From Rhodococcus maanshanensis NBRC 100610 (GTDB lineage Bacteria; Actinomycetota; Actinomycetes; Mycobacteriales; Mycobacteriaceae), in assembly GCF_001894865.1 (NCBI RefSeq), contig NZ_BCXA01000040.1:1-64000 (forward strand): a stretch of DNA of 64,000 bases, given 5' to 3'. Position 1 is the stretch's first letter, and the number at the start of each line of letters is the position of its first letter. Below are positions 1 through 7,679 of this stretch, piece by piece. A program made the translations under genes and the position numbers. The notes below the pieces were generated by a model, which did no database searches, was not told where the DNA came from, and worked only from the letters and a program-made list of their open reading frames with translations.

Positions 1-1
1 G

Positions 2-355
2 ACCTGGGGCCCGGGCTTCCTCAACAGCGCCGATCATCGGGCGCTCGGGCAGAGCGTGCTCGACGCGGTGTCCGACGCGGCCAACGAGTGGATCTTTCCC
101 GAGCTCACCGAACCGCGGTGGACGGGCGTGCGATGGGTCGCGGTCAACGTCATGATCGGGGCAACCCATGCCGTCGACGTCACTGCCACGGTCGACACCG
201 CGGTGGCCTCGCTCGCCGAACACAGCCGGTACCTACAGGCACTCAGCGACGTCCCGGTGCTGGACCAGGCGCGGGCGCAGATCGAGATGGCGACCGGTCC
301 GAGGGACGGGTTCGCGGCCGATCGTGCCGTCGGTTTCGAGCTGTACCAGTTCTGA
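2..355 (+). CDS. PIG-L family deacetylase, C-terminal part (5' end outside window)
   Basis: An open frame enters from the left edge and ends at a TGA at 353-355, giving about 117 residues. The text has the pattern of the C-terminal third of actinobacterial PIG-L/LmbE deacetylases: a D-H-R-x-L-G segment at codons 11-16 followed by a helix, and then H-x-V-D-V-T-A-T-V-D with a conserved S-R-Y-L helix. Family members are zinc-dependent N-deacetylases acting on GlcNAc-type substrates (MshB, Mca, GlcNAc-PI de-N-acetylase). The zinc motif (A-H-P-D-D) would lie upstream of the window, so substrate cannot be judged. A strong hairpin follows immediately. Confidence 0.7.
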   Translation, partial: TWGPGFLNSADHRALGQSVLDAVSDAANEWIFPELTEPRWTGVRWVAVNVMIGATHAVDVTATVDTAVASLAEHSRYLQALSDVPVLDQARAQIEMATGPRDGFAADRAVGFELYQF

Positions 356-361
356 CGTCCA

Positions 362-415
362 CGCGCCGAACGGGAGTGCATGGCGGCATGCGCCACGGCA
401 CTCCTGTTCGGCGCG
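362..415. terminator. Long hairpin between convergent genes
   Basis: Arms 362-379 and 398-415 pair over 18 bp with one G-U pair, and a nested 5-bp stem (381-385 with 391-395) closes a 5-nt loop. It fills the 64-bp gap between the PIG-L gene end and the diacylglycerol kinase stop. There is no clear T-run, so it is a likely bidirectional actinobacterial terminator or mRNA 3'-end stabiliser by position only. Confidence 0.6.
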
Positions 416-419
416 CGGC

Positions 420-1304
420 TCAGCGCACGGGGGCGCCGACGATGACGGATCCCGCGCCGGGTACCGCCTCGATGTCGATCGGCAGCGGGTCGAACCGCTC
501 GCCGTCGGCGTACGCGGTGATGCCCGCCGCTTCGAGCCGGACCCGGCGGGACCGGAAGGTCTGCACCTCGTCCAGGTCGACGTGGGTGCCCTTGTAGACC
601 GTCGGGAACAGGCGCACCAGCCGCAGCCGGCTGCCGGCCACCACCACGGTGATGTCCAGCAGCCCGTCGGTGACCTCCGCGTTCGGGGTGATCAGCATCC
701 CGCCGCCGTAGGAGGTGCCGTTGCCGACCGTGACCATCGCCGCGTCCAGTTCGATCGTCTGGTCGTCGAGCACGATCCGGTAGGGGATCGGACGCAGCTG
801 CGCCAGCTCGACGAGCATCGCGACGTTGTAGCGCATCGGCCCGCGGGGCCACCGCAGCCGGTTCGCCCGGTCGGTGACCAGCGAGTCGAAGCCGCTGGAC
901 AGCACGGTGCCGAACCAGCGGTCGCCGACCTTGCCGAGATCGATCGTTTCGGTGGTGCCGCGGGCGATGACATCGGCTGCGGCGACCGGGTCGTCGACCG
1001 GGATGTGGAACAGCCGGGCGTGGTCGTTGCCGGTGCCGCCGGGGATGATGCCGAGCGGGATGCCGCTCTGGGCAAGGGCCTGCCAGGCGATGCTGATCAG
1101 CCCGTCGCCGCCTGCCGCGATCAGCGCGTCGGTGCCATCGGCCACCGCCTTCCGGGCCAGCTCGAGCGCCTCGGCCGCGGAATCCCCCTCGATCTCGGAG
1201 ACCTCGACGCCGAGCTCACGGAGCCGGGCGATCGCGGCCGCTGCGGCCTCCGGGGCGTGGCCGTTGCCTGCGGCGGGGTTCGTCAGAACCGTGACTGATC
1301 TCAT
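420..1304 (-). CDS. Diacylglycerol kinase family lipid kinase
   Basis: A 294-aa protein of the DagK/sphingosine-kinase-like family, which phosphorylates diacylglycerol-type lipids with ATP at the membrane. The sequence shows T-N-P-A-A-G-N-G near residue 8, the glycine-rich nucleotide motif A-A-G-G-D-G near 65-70 and P-G-G-T-G-N-D near 87-93, all hallmarks. The start ATG overlaps the stop of the upstream flavoprotein gene by 4 nt, so the two are translationally coupled. With glpD and TetR genes alongside, the arrangement matches M. tuberculosis Rv2249c-Rv2252. The Rv2252 homologue there is reported as a diacylglycerol kinase linked to phosphatidylinositol mannoside synthesis. That specific role is an inference here. 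Confidence 0.9.
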   Translation of the reverse strand: MRSVTVLTNPAAGNGHAPEAAAAAIARLRELGVEVSEIEGDSAAEALELARKAVADGTDALIAAGGDGLISIAWQALAQSGIPLGIIPGGTGNDHARLFHIPVDDPVAAADVIARGTTETIDLGKVGDRWFGTVLSSGFDSLVTDRANRLRWPRGPMRYNVAMLVELAQLRPIPYRIVLDDQTIELDAAMVTVGNGTSYGGGMLITPNAEVTDGLLDITVVVAGSRLRLVRLFPTVYKGTHVDLDEVQTFRSRRVRLEAAGITAYADGERFDPLPIDIEAVPGAGSVIVGAPVR

Positions 1305-2947
1305 GGAATCAGCTTGCCAGGGTTGAGGATTCCGGTGGGGTCAACGGCGTCCTTGACCGCCTGCAGCACCCGTCCGCCCAGCTCGCCGACCTCGGCCGAC
1401 ATCCACGGGCGGTGATCGCGCCCGACGGCGTGGTGGTGGGTGATGGTGGCGCCGACGGAGACGATCGCGTCGCCCGCGGCCTTTTTCGCCGCGGCCCACT
1501 GGGTCAGCGGGTCGGCGGTCTGCGCGCAGACCACGGTGAAGTAGAGGGAGGCGCCGGTCGGGTAGGTGTGCGAGATGTGGCACATCACCAGCGCCGGGGT
1601 GCCCTGTGCCGTCAGCGATTCGGTGAGCGCGGTGGTGACGGCGGTGCGCAGGTTCGACAGGTTCGACCACGTGGTGGCCGTCTCCAGGGTCTCCACGATG
1701 GCGCCCGCGTTGAGCAGCGCATCGCGCAGGTACGGCGCGTCGTAGCGGCCGTGCTCCCATGACCTGGCGGGCTGCTCGCCCAGGTCGGTGCCGCCCGCGG
1801 CGGCGAGCAGCGCGCACGCCTCGGCATGCCGGGACTCCACGTGCGCCGCGGTGCCCTCGAAGGTGGTGATCGCCAGGCAGCCCGCCGTGGGGCTCTCGCC
1901 GCCGACGTCGCCGGCCAGTGCCAGGTTCAGGCCGGTCTCGGCCTCGTCGGACAGCCGCATCACGGTCGGGGTCGCGCCGGTCTGGATCACTGTGCGCAGG
2001 GCGGCCGCGCCGGTCTCGAAATCGGGGAACGACCAGGCCCGGTAGGCGGTGGTCTCGGGGATCGGGTGCACCCGGACGGCCACCTCGGTGATGATCCCGA
2101 ATGCGCCCTCCGACCCGACGAACAGCTCGCGCAGGTCCGGTCCTGCGGCGGACGCGGGCGCCCTGCCGAGGTCGAGGTCTCCGGTGGGGGTCGCGACCCG
2201 GATCCGCTGGACCATGTCGTCGAAGCGGCCGTAGCCGGCGGAGGCCTGGCCGGAGGACCTGGTCGCGGCGAACCCGCCGATCGTGGCGAACTGGAAGCTC
2301 TGCGGGAAGTGGCCGAGCGAGAAGCCGTGCGTGCCGAGGAGCTGCTCGGCCTGCGGACCGGTGACGCCTGCCTGCAGGATCGCGATGCCGGAGACGGTGT
2401 CGAGGTCGAGCAGGGCGTCCAGGCGGCGCAGGTCGAGAGCGATCACCTCGTGGAAACCGCCCCGCGCGGGGTCGACGCCGCCGACGACGCTGGTGCCGCC
2501 GCCGAAGGGAACCACCGCGATCGCCTCGGCCGCGCAGTACCGCAGCAGGGCGAGCACCTCGTCGTGTGAGCCGGGCAGGACCACCGCGTCGGGGGCATCC
2601 TGCGGCTCGGTGTCCTTGCGGCGCAACAGGTCCGGCGTGCTCTTGCCGCCGGCATGGCGGAGCCGGGTCGCGTCGTCGGTGCGCACGTGCTCGGACCCGA
2701 TCAGGTCGTCGAGTTCGGTCCGGTGGCCCTCGGTCAGGCCGGTCGGGCGCAGCACCGCGGCCGACTCCTCGGGCGGCGGCGACTGCTCGGCGCTGACGCC
2801 GAGTGCGGAACGGAGCAGGTTGAGCACCTGCGGCGAGAGTTGCTTGCGGAACTCGGCGACTCCCCAGGCGTCCCACTCCATGGTGGGTGCCGCGGTGTCG
2901 GGGAACTGCGGAGTGGGGGCTGATTGCGGAGCTGCGGTGTCGGACAT
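1301..2947 (-). CDS. FAD-binding oxidase, alkyldihydroxyacetonephosphate synthase-like
   Basis: A 548-aa VAO/PCMH-family flavoprotein. The FAD-binding half carries the P-F-G-G-G-T-S-V-V-G-G loop near residue 150 and an I-G-G-F-A-A-T-R-S-S-G-Q-A-S-A-G-Y-G segment near 225-243 that is typical of the AGPS-like branch. The C-terminal half ends with a D-P-x-G-I-L-N-P-G-K-L motif found in D-lactate/glycolate oxidase and AGPS relatives. Length fits bacterial AGPS-like proteins (about 530-560 aa). It probably acts on a glycerol- or ether-lipid-related substrate given its neighbours (lipid kinase downstream, glycerol-3-phosphate dehydrogenase nearby), but the exact substrate is unknown. It starts 20 bp from the divergent TetR gene. 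Confidence 0.85.
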   Translation of the reverse strand: MSDTAAPQSAPTPQFPDTAAPTMEWDAWGVAEFRKQLSPQVLNLLRSALGVSAEQSPPPEESAAVLRPTGLTEGHRTELDDLIGSEHVRTDDATRLRHAGGKSTPDLLRRKDTEPQDAPDAVVLPGSHDEVLALLRYCAAEAIAVVPFGGGTSVVGGVDPARGGFHEVIALDLRRLDALLDLDTVSGIAILQAGVTGPQAEQLLGTHGFSLGHFPQSFQFATIGGFAATRSSGQASAGYGRFDDMVQRIRVATPTGDLDLGRAPASAAGPDLRELFVGSEGAFGIITEVAVRVHPIPETTAYRAWSFPDFETGAAALRTVIQTGATPTVMRLSDEAETGLNLALAGDVGGESPTAGCLAITTFEGTAAHVESRHAEACALLAAAGGTDLGEQPARSWEHGRYDAPYLRDALLNAGAIVETLETATTWSNLSNLRTAVTTALTESLTAQGTPALVMCHISHTYPTGASLYFTVVCAQTADPLTQWAAAKKAAGDAIVSVGATITHHHAVGRDHRPWMSAEVGELGGRVLQAVKDAVDPTGILNPGKLIP

Positions 2948-2984
2948 GCGTTACAGTGTTACATACGATGTCTATCCGTAACGC
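2948..2984. promoter_or_regulatory. Divergent promoter/operator candidate with inverted repeat
   Basis: The two divergent start codons are only 20 bp apart, and the arms G-C-G-T-T-A-C (2948-2954) and G-T-A-A-C-G-C (2978-2984) form a perfect 7-bp inverted repeat spanning that gap. GTTAC also repeats directly at 2950-2954 and 2958-2962. This is where a TetR autoregulator would bind, and both transcripts are probably nearly leaderless. Binding is inferred from position and symmetry. Confidence 0.45.
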
Positions 2985-3579
2985 AGATCCGCAGACTGCA
3001 GCCGCAGCGCCCACCGTCGACGACCTCATTCTCGACGCAACCCGAGCCTGCGTGCTCGAATTCGGCCTGAGGCGGACCACCCTTGCCGAGATCGCCCGCC
3101 GCGCGGGGGTGAGCCGACCCACCGTGTACCGCCGCTGGCCCGACACCAAGGCCGTCGTCGCTGACCTGCTGACCAGGGAGATCGAGCACGCGCTGCCGGT
3201 GATGTCCGGTTCGGGAACCGCGCGCGAGGAACTGGTGCGCGGCGTCGCGGAGACCGCCGAGACGGTGCGGGCCCACCCGCTGTTCGTCAAGATCCTGCGC
3301 TCGGACCCCGAACTGCTCATCACCTACATCGTCGACCGGCTCGGGGCGAGCCAGCGGGCGATCGTCGACACGCTCACCCCTGTCGTCCTGGTCGGGCAGC
3401 GCGATGGCTCGATCCGCGCGGGCGATGCCACCGGTATCGCCACCATGATCCTGCTGATGGCGCAGTCGGCCGTGCAGTCCGCAGGCATGGTCGCGGAGAT
3501 CCTGCCCCCGAAGGCGCTGATCGCGGAGCTCGCGCTCGCCGTCGACGCCTACCTCAGTCCACGAGCACCCCTTACCTAG
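2968..3579 (+). CDS. TetR/AcrR family transcriptional regulator
   Basis: A 203-aa protein. Residues about 15-65 form the TetR DNA-binding domain, with the recognition helix in the stretch A-G-V-S-R-P-T-V-Y-R-R-W. The remainder is helical ligand-binding domain. ATG 2968 is chosen because upstream codons run into the promoter region shared with the flavoprotein gene. glpD follows 8 nt after the stop, so regulator and dehydrogenase are probably one operon, and the divergent lipid genes probably share the operator. A lipid, acyl-CoA or glycerol-derived ligand is plausible but cannot be seen from sequence. Confidence 0.85.
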   Translation: MSIRNADPQTAAAAPTVDDLILDATRACVLEFGLRRTTLAEIARRAGVSRPTVYRRWPDTKAVVADLLTREIEHALPVMSGSGTAREELVRGVAETAETVRAHPLFVKILRSDPELLITYIVDRLGASQRAIVDTLTPVVLVGQRDGSIRAGDATGIATMILLMAQSAVQSAGMVAEILPPKALIAELALAVDAYLSPRAPLT

Positions 3580-3587
3580 GAGCAACG

Positions 3588-5093
3588 GTGAACCAGCAAT
3601 CGAACTCGGCGCTGAACGCGGACCGGCGCAGCCGGGAACTGTCCGCCCTCGGTGACGGGACCGCGGTGGACGTGCTCGTGATCGGCGGCGGCATCACCGG
3701 CGTCGGTACCGCCCTCGACGCCGCCTCGCGCGGCCTGAGGGTGGTGCTCGTCGACAAGCACGACCTGGCGTTCGGGACGAGCCGGTGGAGCTCCAAGCTC
3801 GCCCACGGCGGGTTGCGCTACCTGGCCTCGGGAAATGTCGGCATCGCGCGGGAGAGCGCCGTCGAGCGCGGGATCCTGATGACGAGCACCGCGCCGCATC
3901 TGGTCCGGGCGATGCCGCAGCTCGTGCCGCTGCTGCCGTCGGTCGGGGCCTTCGAGAAGACCCTGGTGCGTACGGGATTCCTGGCGGGCGACGTGCTGCG
4001 GGCCACGGCGAGGACGTCGACGAAGGTGTTGCCGCGCTCGCGCCGGGTGTCCGCCGACCGCGCCGCGGAGCTCGCGCCGGCGGTCCGGCGGGACGGCCTG
4101 CGCGGCGGGCTGCTCGCGTACGACGGCCAGCTGATCGACGATGCTCGGCTGGTGGTGGCCATCGCGCGCACCGCGGCGCAGCACGGAGCCACCGTGCTGA
4201 CCCGCGTCGGCGCGTACGACGTGACCGGTTCCTCGGCGCGGCTGCGCGATGAGCAGACCGGTGAGGAACTGACGATCCGGGCGCGCGCAGTGGTGAACGC
4301 GGCGGGAGTGTGGGCCGGACAGGTCGATCCCGACATCCGCTTGAAGCCGAGCCGGGGCACCCACCTGGTGTTGCCCGCGCAGGCGCTGGGGAATCCCACC
4401 GCCGCGCTGACGGTGCCGATCCCGGGGGAGACCAATCGATTCGTGTTCGCGCTGCCCGCGCAGCTCGGACGGGTCTACCTCGGTCTGACCGACGAGGCGA
4501 TCGAGGGCGAGATCCCCGACGTGCCGCAGGCCGCGGACTTCGAGATCGACTTCCTGCTCGACACGGTGAACACCGCGCTCGGTACGCCGCTGACCCGGGC
4601 GGACGTGCTCGCCACCTATTCGGGTCTGCGGCCGCTGCTCGACACCGGAGAGGGCGAGACCGCCGATCTCTCGCGCAACCACGCTGTGCTCCGCTCGTCG
4701 AACGGCGTCATCAGCGTGGTCGGCGGCAAGCTCACCACCTATCGCAAGATGGCCCAGGACGCGGTCGACGCGGCCGTCCGCGCCGGCGGTCTCACGGCGG
4801 GACCGTGTGTGACCACGAAGCTCCCCGTGGTCGGCGCGGGACCGGTCACGGGCGACCTGCCCGCCTCGCTCGTGGCCCGGTACGGCGGCGAGTCGGCCCA
4901 GGTGGCGGCGGCGGGCGAGCTCGCCCCGATCGCGGAGGGCATCGACGTCACGCACGCCGAGCTGGCCTTCGCGGTCAGCCACGAGGGCGCCCTCGACGTC
5001 GACGACCTGCTGGACCGCAGGACCCGGATCGGGCTGGTGCCCGCGGATCGCGAACGGGCGATGGCGGCCGCCGAGGCCGCGCTGGGCCGCTGA
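3588..5093 (+). CDS. glpD: Glycerol-3-phosphate dehydrogenase (FAD-dependent)
   Basis: A 501-aa flavoenzyme oxidising sn-glycerol-3-phosphate to dihydroxyacetone phosphate and feeding electrons to the respiratory chain. The N-terminal FAD dinucleotide fold (V-L-V-I-G-G-G-I-T-G-V-G, about residues 29-40) is followed by the GlpD signature around F-G-T-S-R-W-S-S-K-L-A-H-G-G-L-R-Y-L (about 64-81). The C-terminal part matches the GlpD accessory domain. GTG 3588 has an AGGAG ribosome site 6 nt upstream. It lies 8 nt behind the TetR gene, probably co-transcribed. M. tuberculosis glpD1 (Rv2249c) sits in the same context. Confidence 0.92.
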   Translation: MNQQSNSALNADRRSRELSALGDGTAVDVLVIGGGITGVGTALDAASRGLRVVLVDKHDLAFGTSRWSSKLAHGGLRYLASGNVGIARESAVERGILMTSTAPHLVRAMPQLVPLLPSVGAFEKTLVRTGFLAGDVLRATARTSTKVLPRSRRVSADRAAELAPAVRRDGLRGGLLAYDGQLIDDARLVVAIARTAAQHGATVLTRVGAYDVTGSSARLRDEQTGEELTIRARAVVNAAGVWAGQVDPDIRLKPSRGTHLVLPAQALGNPTAALTVPIPGETNRFVFALPAQLGRVYLGLTDEAIEGEIPDVPQAADFEIDFLLDTVNTALGTPLTRADVLATYSGLRPLLDTGEGETADLSRNHAVLRSSNGVISVVGGKLTTYRKMAQDAVDAAVRAGGLTAGPCVTTKLPVVGAGPVTGDLPASLVARYGGESAQVAAAGELAPIAEGIDVTHAELAFAVSHEGALDVDDLLDRRTRIGLVPADRERAMAAAEAALGR

Positions 5094-5456
5094 CGGCAGG
5101 GATCCTCAGCTCTTTCTTCGGGGCTCCGTGTCGAGATGCAGCGAGGATTCGCAGGACACGCTGCTCCACTTTGACGGATTCCGGGCGTGTCGCGCTGTGT
5201 CGCTGATGTGGGTCGTGCGATGCCGTCCGGTGCAGTGTGGGACAGCGGCGTTTTCCTGTTGTGCTGTCGGCGCGAAGGACAGTGGCCGCCCACCTCGGTC
5301 GGGGTGAGCGGCCACTGCGCGTTGGGCGTCCGGTCTGTCGCGCGACACCCTAAGCGTCGTCGTGGATGCTGACGACGCGGTAGGGAAGTCAGACACGCTC
5401 GCACCGCGCAGGTGAACCGCAAAGAATAGTCGGCGACGAAGAAGGGCGATTTAATT
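5094..5456. other. Intergenic region with a hairpin and no gene seen
   Basis: 363 bp after glpD. The only structure seen is the inverted repeat at 5281-5316. Base composition falls towards AT in the last 60 bp before the immunity-like gene. Short frames here look like chance. Confidence 0.5.
5281..5316. terminator. Hairpin, candidate terminator of the glpD transcript
   Basis: Arms 5281-5294 and 5303-5316 pair at 13 of 14 positions around an 8-nt loop. No T-run follows. It lies 190 bp after the glpD stop, at the boundary to the AT-rich segment. Confidence 0.5.
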
Positions 5457-5927
5457 ATGGGAATCTTCTTGAAGATCACTTATGATTCACAAGGCGGGAA
5501 AACGGCAGAAAAGGCCACTATAAACCAGAACATCCTGGATGGCGTTCTCAACAGCCTGAATGACTACGCCTGGCAGGATCGAATTGCTCCCCAATTGCGG
5601 AACCTTGATTCCCAGTTCAGTCACATTGCACTCGGGCTGATCCTGCGGTTCTATCACAAGATCAATGTCGAGAAGGGCAACCTGAGGTCGCTTGCTCGGT
5701 ATATCAAGAAGGACGACAAGCTTCTGGTCGATCAGATACTCGTCGTAGACGAGTATGAGGATCTATCGGAGAGGGGGACGAGGACACAGCTTTGCGACGA
5801 TATCGTGAATCATCTCGAGCAAGCCCTCATGAGGTACAAAGACCGCTTCCAAGACTTTGATGCCGTTGCGTTCATTCCGTTGCTCAGAGAAAGATTTGAA
5901 GAAATCAAGCAGCAAGGGAATCGCTAG
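5457..5927 (+). CDS. Hypothetical protein, immunity-protein-like, AT-rich
   Basis: A 156-aa acidic, soluble protein with no signal peptide or membrane segment. Codon choice is visibly unlike the neighbours: many A/T third positions and roughly half GC in a genome near 69 percent, a sign of recent transfer. A GAAGGG ribosome site precedes the ATG by about 10 nt. The start (M-G-I-F-L-K-I-T-Y-D) and the C-terminal F-D-F/V-x-A-F-I-P-L-L-R-E-R-F-E-E-I-K pattern recall small immunity proteins of polymorphic toxin systems, but I cannot name a family with certainty. No toxin gene is adjacent, so it may be an orphan immunity gene. Confidence 0.6.
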   Translation: MGIFLKITYDSQGGKTAEKATINQNILDGVLNSLNDYAWQDRIAPQLRNLDSQFSHIALGLILRFYHKINVEKGNLRSLARYIKKDDKLLVDQILVVDEYEDLSERGTRTQLCDDIVNHLEQALMRYKDRFQDFDAVAFIPLLRERFEEIKQQGNR

Positions 5928-5932
5928 CCGCC

Positions 5933-6138
5933 GTGACCAACACCGCCCGTGGCGTGATGATCGAAGCCGCCGCCCGAGAAACGTACGAGGACGCCGCCGT
6001 CGACGCCTTGACCTGGCTCGACTGGGAAGGACTGGGGCAGGGCAGGAAGTGTGGCGCGAGGCTGTGATCACTGTCGTCGACGCGATCCTCGCCGCGCTCC
6101 CAATCGAGTGCCGGTGCATCCTGATAGTCGGCCATTGA
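5933..6138 (+). pseudogene. Small frame-broken ORF (about 67 codons if repaired)
   Basis: A GTG 5 bp after the previous stop opens a frame that runs to a TGA at 6065-6067. The tandem repeat GGCAG-GGCAG at 6036-6045 lies just before the break. Removing one copy joins the first frame smoothly to the second, which continues to a TGA at 6136-6138 with a regular amphipathic helix pattern (E-V-W-R-E-A-V-I-T-V-V-D-A-I-L-A-A-L-P). The intact product would be a small acidic helical protein of unknown function. Whether this was ever a gene is uncertain. The duplication and the improved continuity are what is seen. Confidence 0.35.
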
Positions 6139-6323
6139 TCCCGAGTCTGGGCGCTGAACGGAGCGCAGCGTAGGACGTGGCCCCTTCGCGTCCTGCCTAG
6201 TTAATCCAGCGTCGCGTTTCGCTAATCTTCGCTGCATCTCGACACTCCGGCAATTGAGGACTGTTTCTGACCGCAATGGCTCGTAACGTCATCCCTACCA
6301 ACAGACAAGGGAAGGCCGATCAC

Positions 6324-6878
6324 ATGAGCACCGTTCAGAACACCGCCGCACAGTCCACCGTCACCGGCGAGCACGCCGACATCCTGGCGATGCTGGCCGA
6401 CCAGCGGCAGACGTTCCTCATCACGGTCCGCGGGCTCGACGACGCGCAGGCGCGAACGCGCTCCACGGCAAGCGAACTCACCCTGATGGCCCTCATCAAG
6501 CACGTCGCCGCCACGGAGCGACACTGGATCGAGACGATGATCGAGCCCGACGAGAACGCCGAGTTCGACATGGAGATCGCCACCGAGGCGTGGACCGTCG
6601 GCGAGGACGCCACGCTGGCCGCGCTGCTCGAGGACTACGCGGCCGTCGCACGCGCGACCGAGGCCGCGGTGGCGGGACTGCCGGACCTGGGCGCGCTGAT
6701 CCCGATGCCGACCGCGCCGTGGGCCCCCGACCGCGAGTGGTGGACGGCCCGAAAGATCCTGCTGCACATCCTCCGGGAGACCGCGCAGCACTCGGGCCAC
6801 GCGGACATCATCCGTGAGTCGCTCGACGGCGGGAACACCACCATGCAGATGGGGGCCGACGCGGGCATGGAGTTCTAA
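6324..6878 (+). CDS. DinB family protein (DUF664)
   Basis: A 184-aa four-helix-bundle protein of the DinB/YfiT superfamily. The metal-ligand pattern is visible: H in L-I-K-H-V-A-A-T-E-R-H-W (about residues 59-70) and the C-terminal H-I-L-R-E-T-A-Q-H-S-G-H-A-D-I-I-R-E signature of the DUF664 branch. In actinomycetes, relatives include mycothiol-dependent enzymes, so a thiol-transfer or detoxification role is possible. ATG 6324 is preceded by AGGGAAGG. The stop shares bases with the stop of the convergent PNPOx gene (6875-6878). Confidence 0.8.
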   Translation: MSTVQNTAAQSTVTGEHADILAMLADQRQTFLITVRGLDDAQARTRSTASELTLMALIKHVAATERHWIETMIEPDENAEFDMEIATEAWTVGEDATLAALLEDYAAVARATEAAVAGLPDLGALIPMPTAPWAPDREWWTARKILLHILRETAQHSGHADIIRESLDGGNTTMQMGADAGMEF

Positions 6879-7495
6879 CGGGGGAGGGTGCGCTCGGCGG
6901 CGACTCCGAAGTGGTCGCCGCCCTTGTGCTCCGGGTTGTGGGTGCCCCACGAGCGGACCCGGTCGACGGGCACCAATCGGGGGATGTGCTTGCGGCAGTG
7001 GATGTATGCCTCCTCGACGCGGACGAGGACCCAACGCTCCGCACGGCGGCCGCGTACCCGCTCGATCGGAAGGTCCGGGTACGTGTGCCGAATGTCGTCA
7101 TCGGTGACGATCTGTGCCGCGCCGTTGACGTGCAGGCCGATCAGATCGGTGACGAAATCCGCCATGAACAGGCCGATGTGCGGATTCTCGATGATGTTGC
7201 CGAGGCTGGCCATCACCCCGTTGCCCTGGTACTCGGGATATCCGATGAGGTCAGGGGCGAAGACCTGGACGAATCCCGCTGGGCCCGCCCGCAGCGACAC
7301 GTCGCACGATCCATCCGACGCGGACGTGCCGATGAACAGCAGGTCCATTCTTGCGATGAACTCGATCATCGCGGGGTTGAGGCGGGTGCGCATCTGGCGG
7401 GCGTAGAAGCGGTCGGCGCGGAACGAGGTCCCCAGCTCGTCCTGCATCACCCGCTCGCCGTCGGTGCCGTTGGTCGGGGGTTCGGCGCTGGACAT
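6875..7495 (-). CDS. Pyridoxamine 5'-phosphate oxidase-fold protein
   Basis: A 206-aa protein with the split-barrel flavin/F420-binding fold. Conserved blocks include P-E-Y-Q-G-N-G-V-M-A-S-L-G-N-I (about 90-104), the D-L-I-G-L-H-V-N-G strand, and a C-terminal V-E-E-A-Y-I-H-C-R-K-H-I-P-R. Those same blocks recur in a second copy at 41350-42264, which additionally carries a basic tail. The family uses FMN or F420 to reduce or bind small molecules; this subgroup has no assigned substrate. It is transcribed away from the F420-dependent oxidoreductase, with 184 bp between them, so a shared control region is possible. Confidence 0.82.
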   Translation of the reverse strand: MSSAEPPTNGTDGERVMQDELGTSFRADRFYARQMRTRLNPAMIEFIARMDLLFIGTSASDGSCDVSLRAGPAGFVQVFAPDLIGYPEYQGNGVMASLGNIIENPHIGLFMADFVTDLIGLHVNGAAQIVTDDDIRHTYPDLPIERVRGRRAERWVLVRVEEAYIHCRKHIPRLVPVDRVRSWGTHNPEHKGGDHFGVAAERTLPR

Positions 7496-7679
7496 CGTGG
7501 TTCTCCTGGAGCCGAGGCATGTGGTGCGAAGCCATCACCTTCATGCTCCGTCCGGCCCGTGCCCGCCACCAGCGACCCTCGGGTGAGAATCCGTCACCCT
7601 TGGTGTGGCCGGCCCCGGTCCGCCGAGGCGGCGTTCGATGCCGCGCGCGCCCGGCCCGCCGGGAGTAGCGTCGGGATTC

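Noticed and set aside
1341-3323. A 660-codon frame overlapping the flavoprotein and TetR genes
   Set aside because: Its translation is arginine- and histidine-rich low complexity, the usual shadow of GC-rich codons, and the flavoprotein frame has full family motifs.
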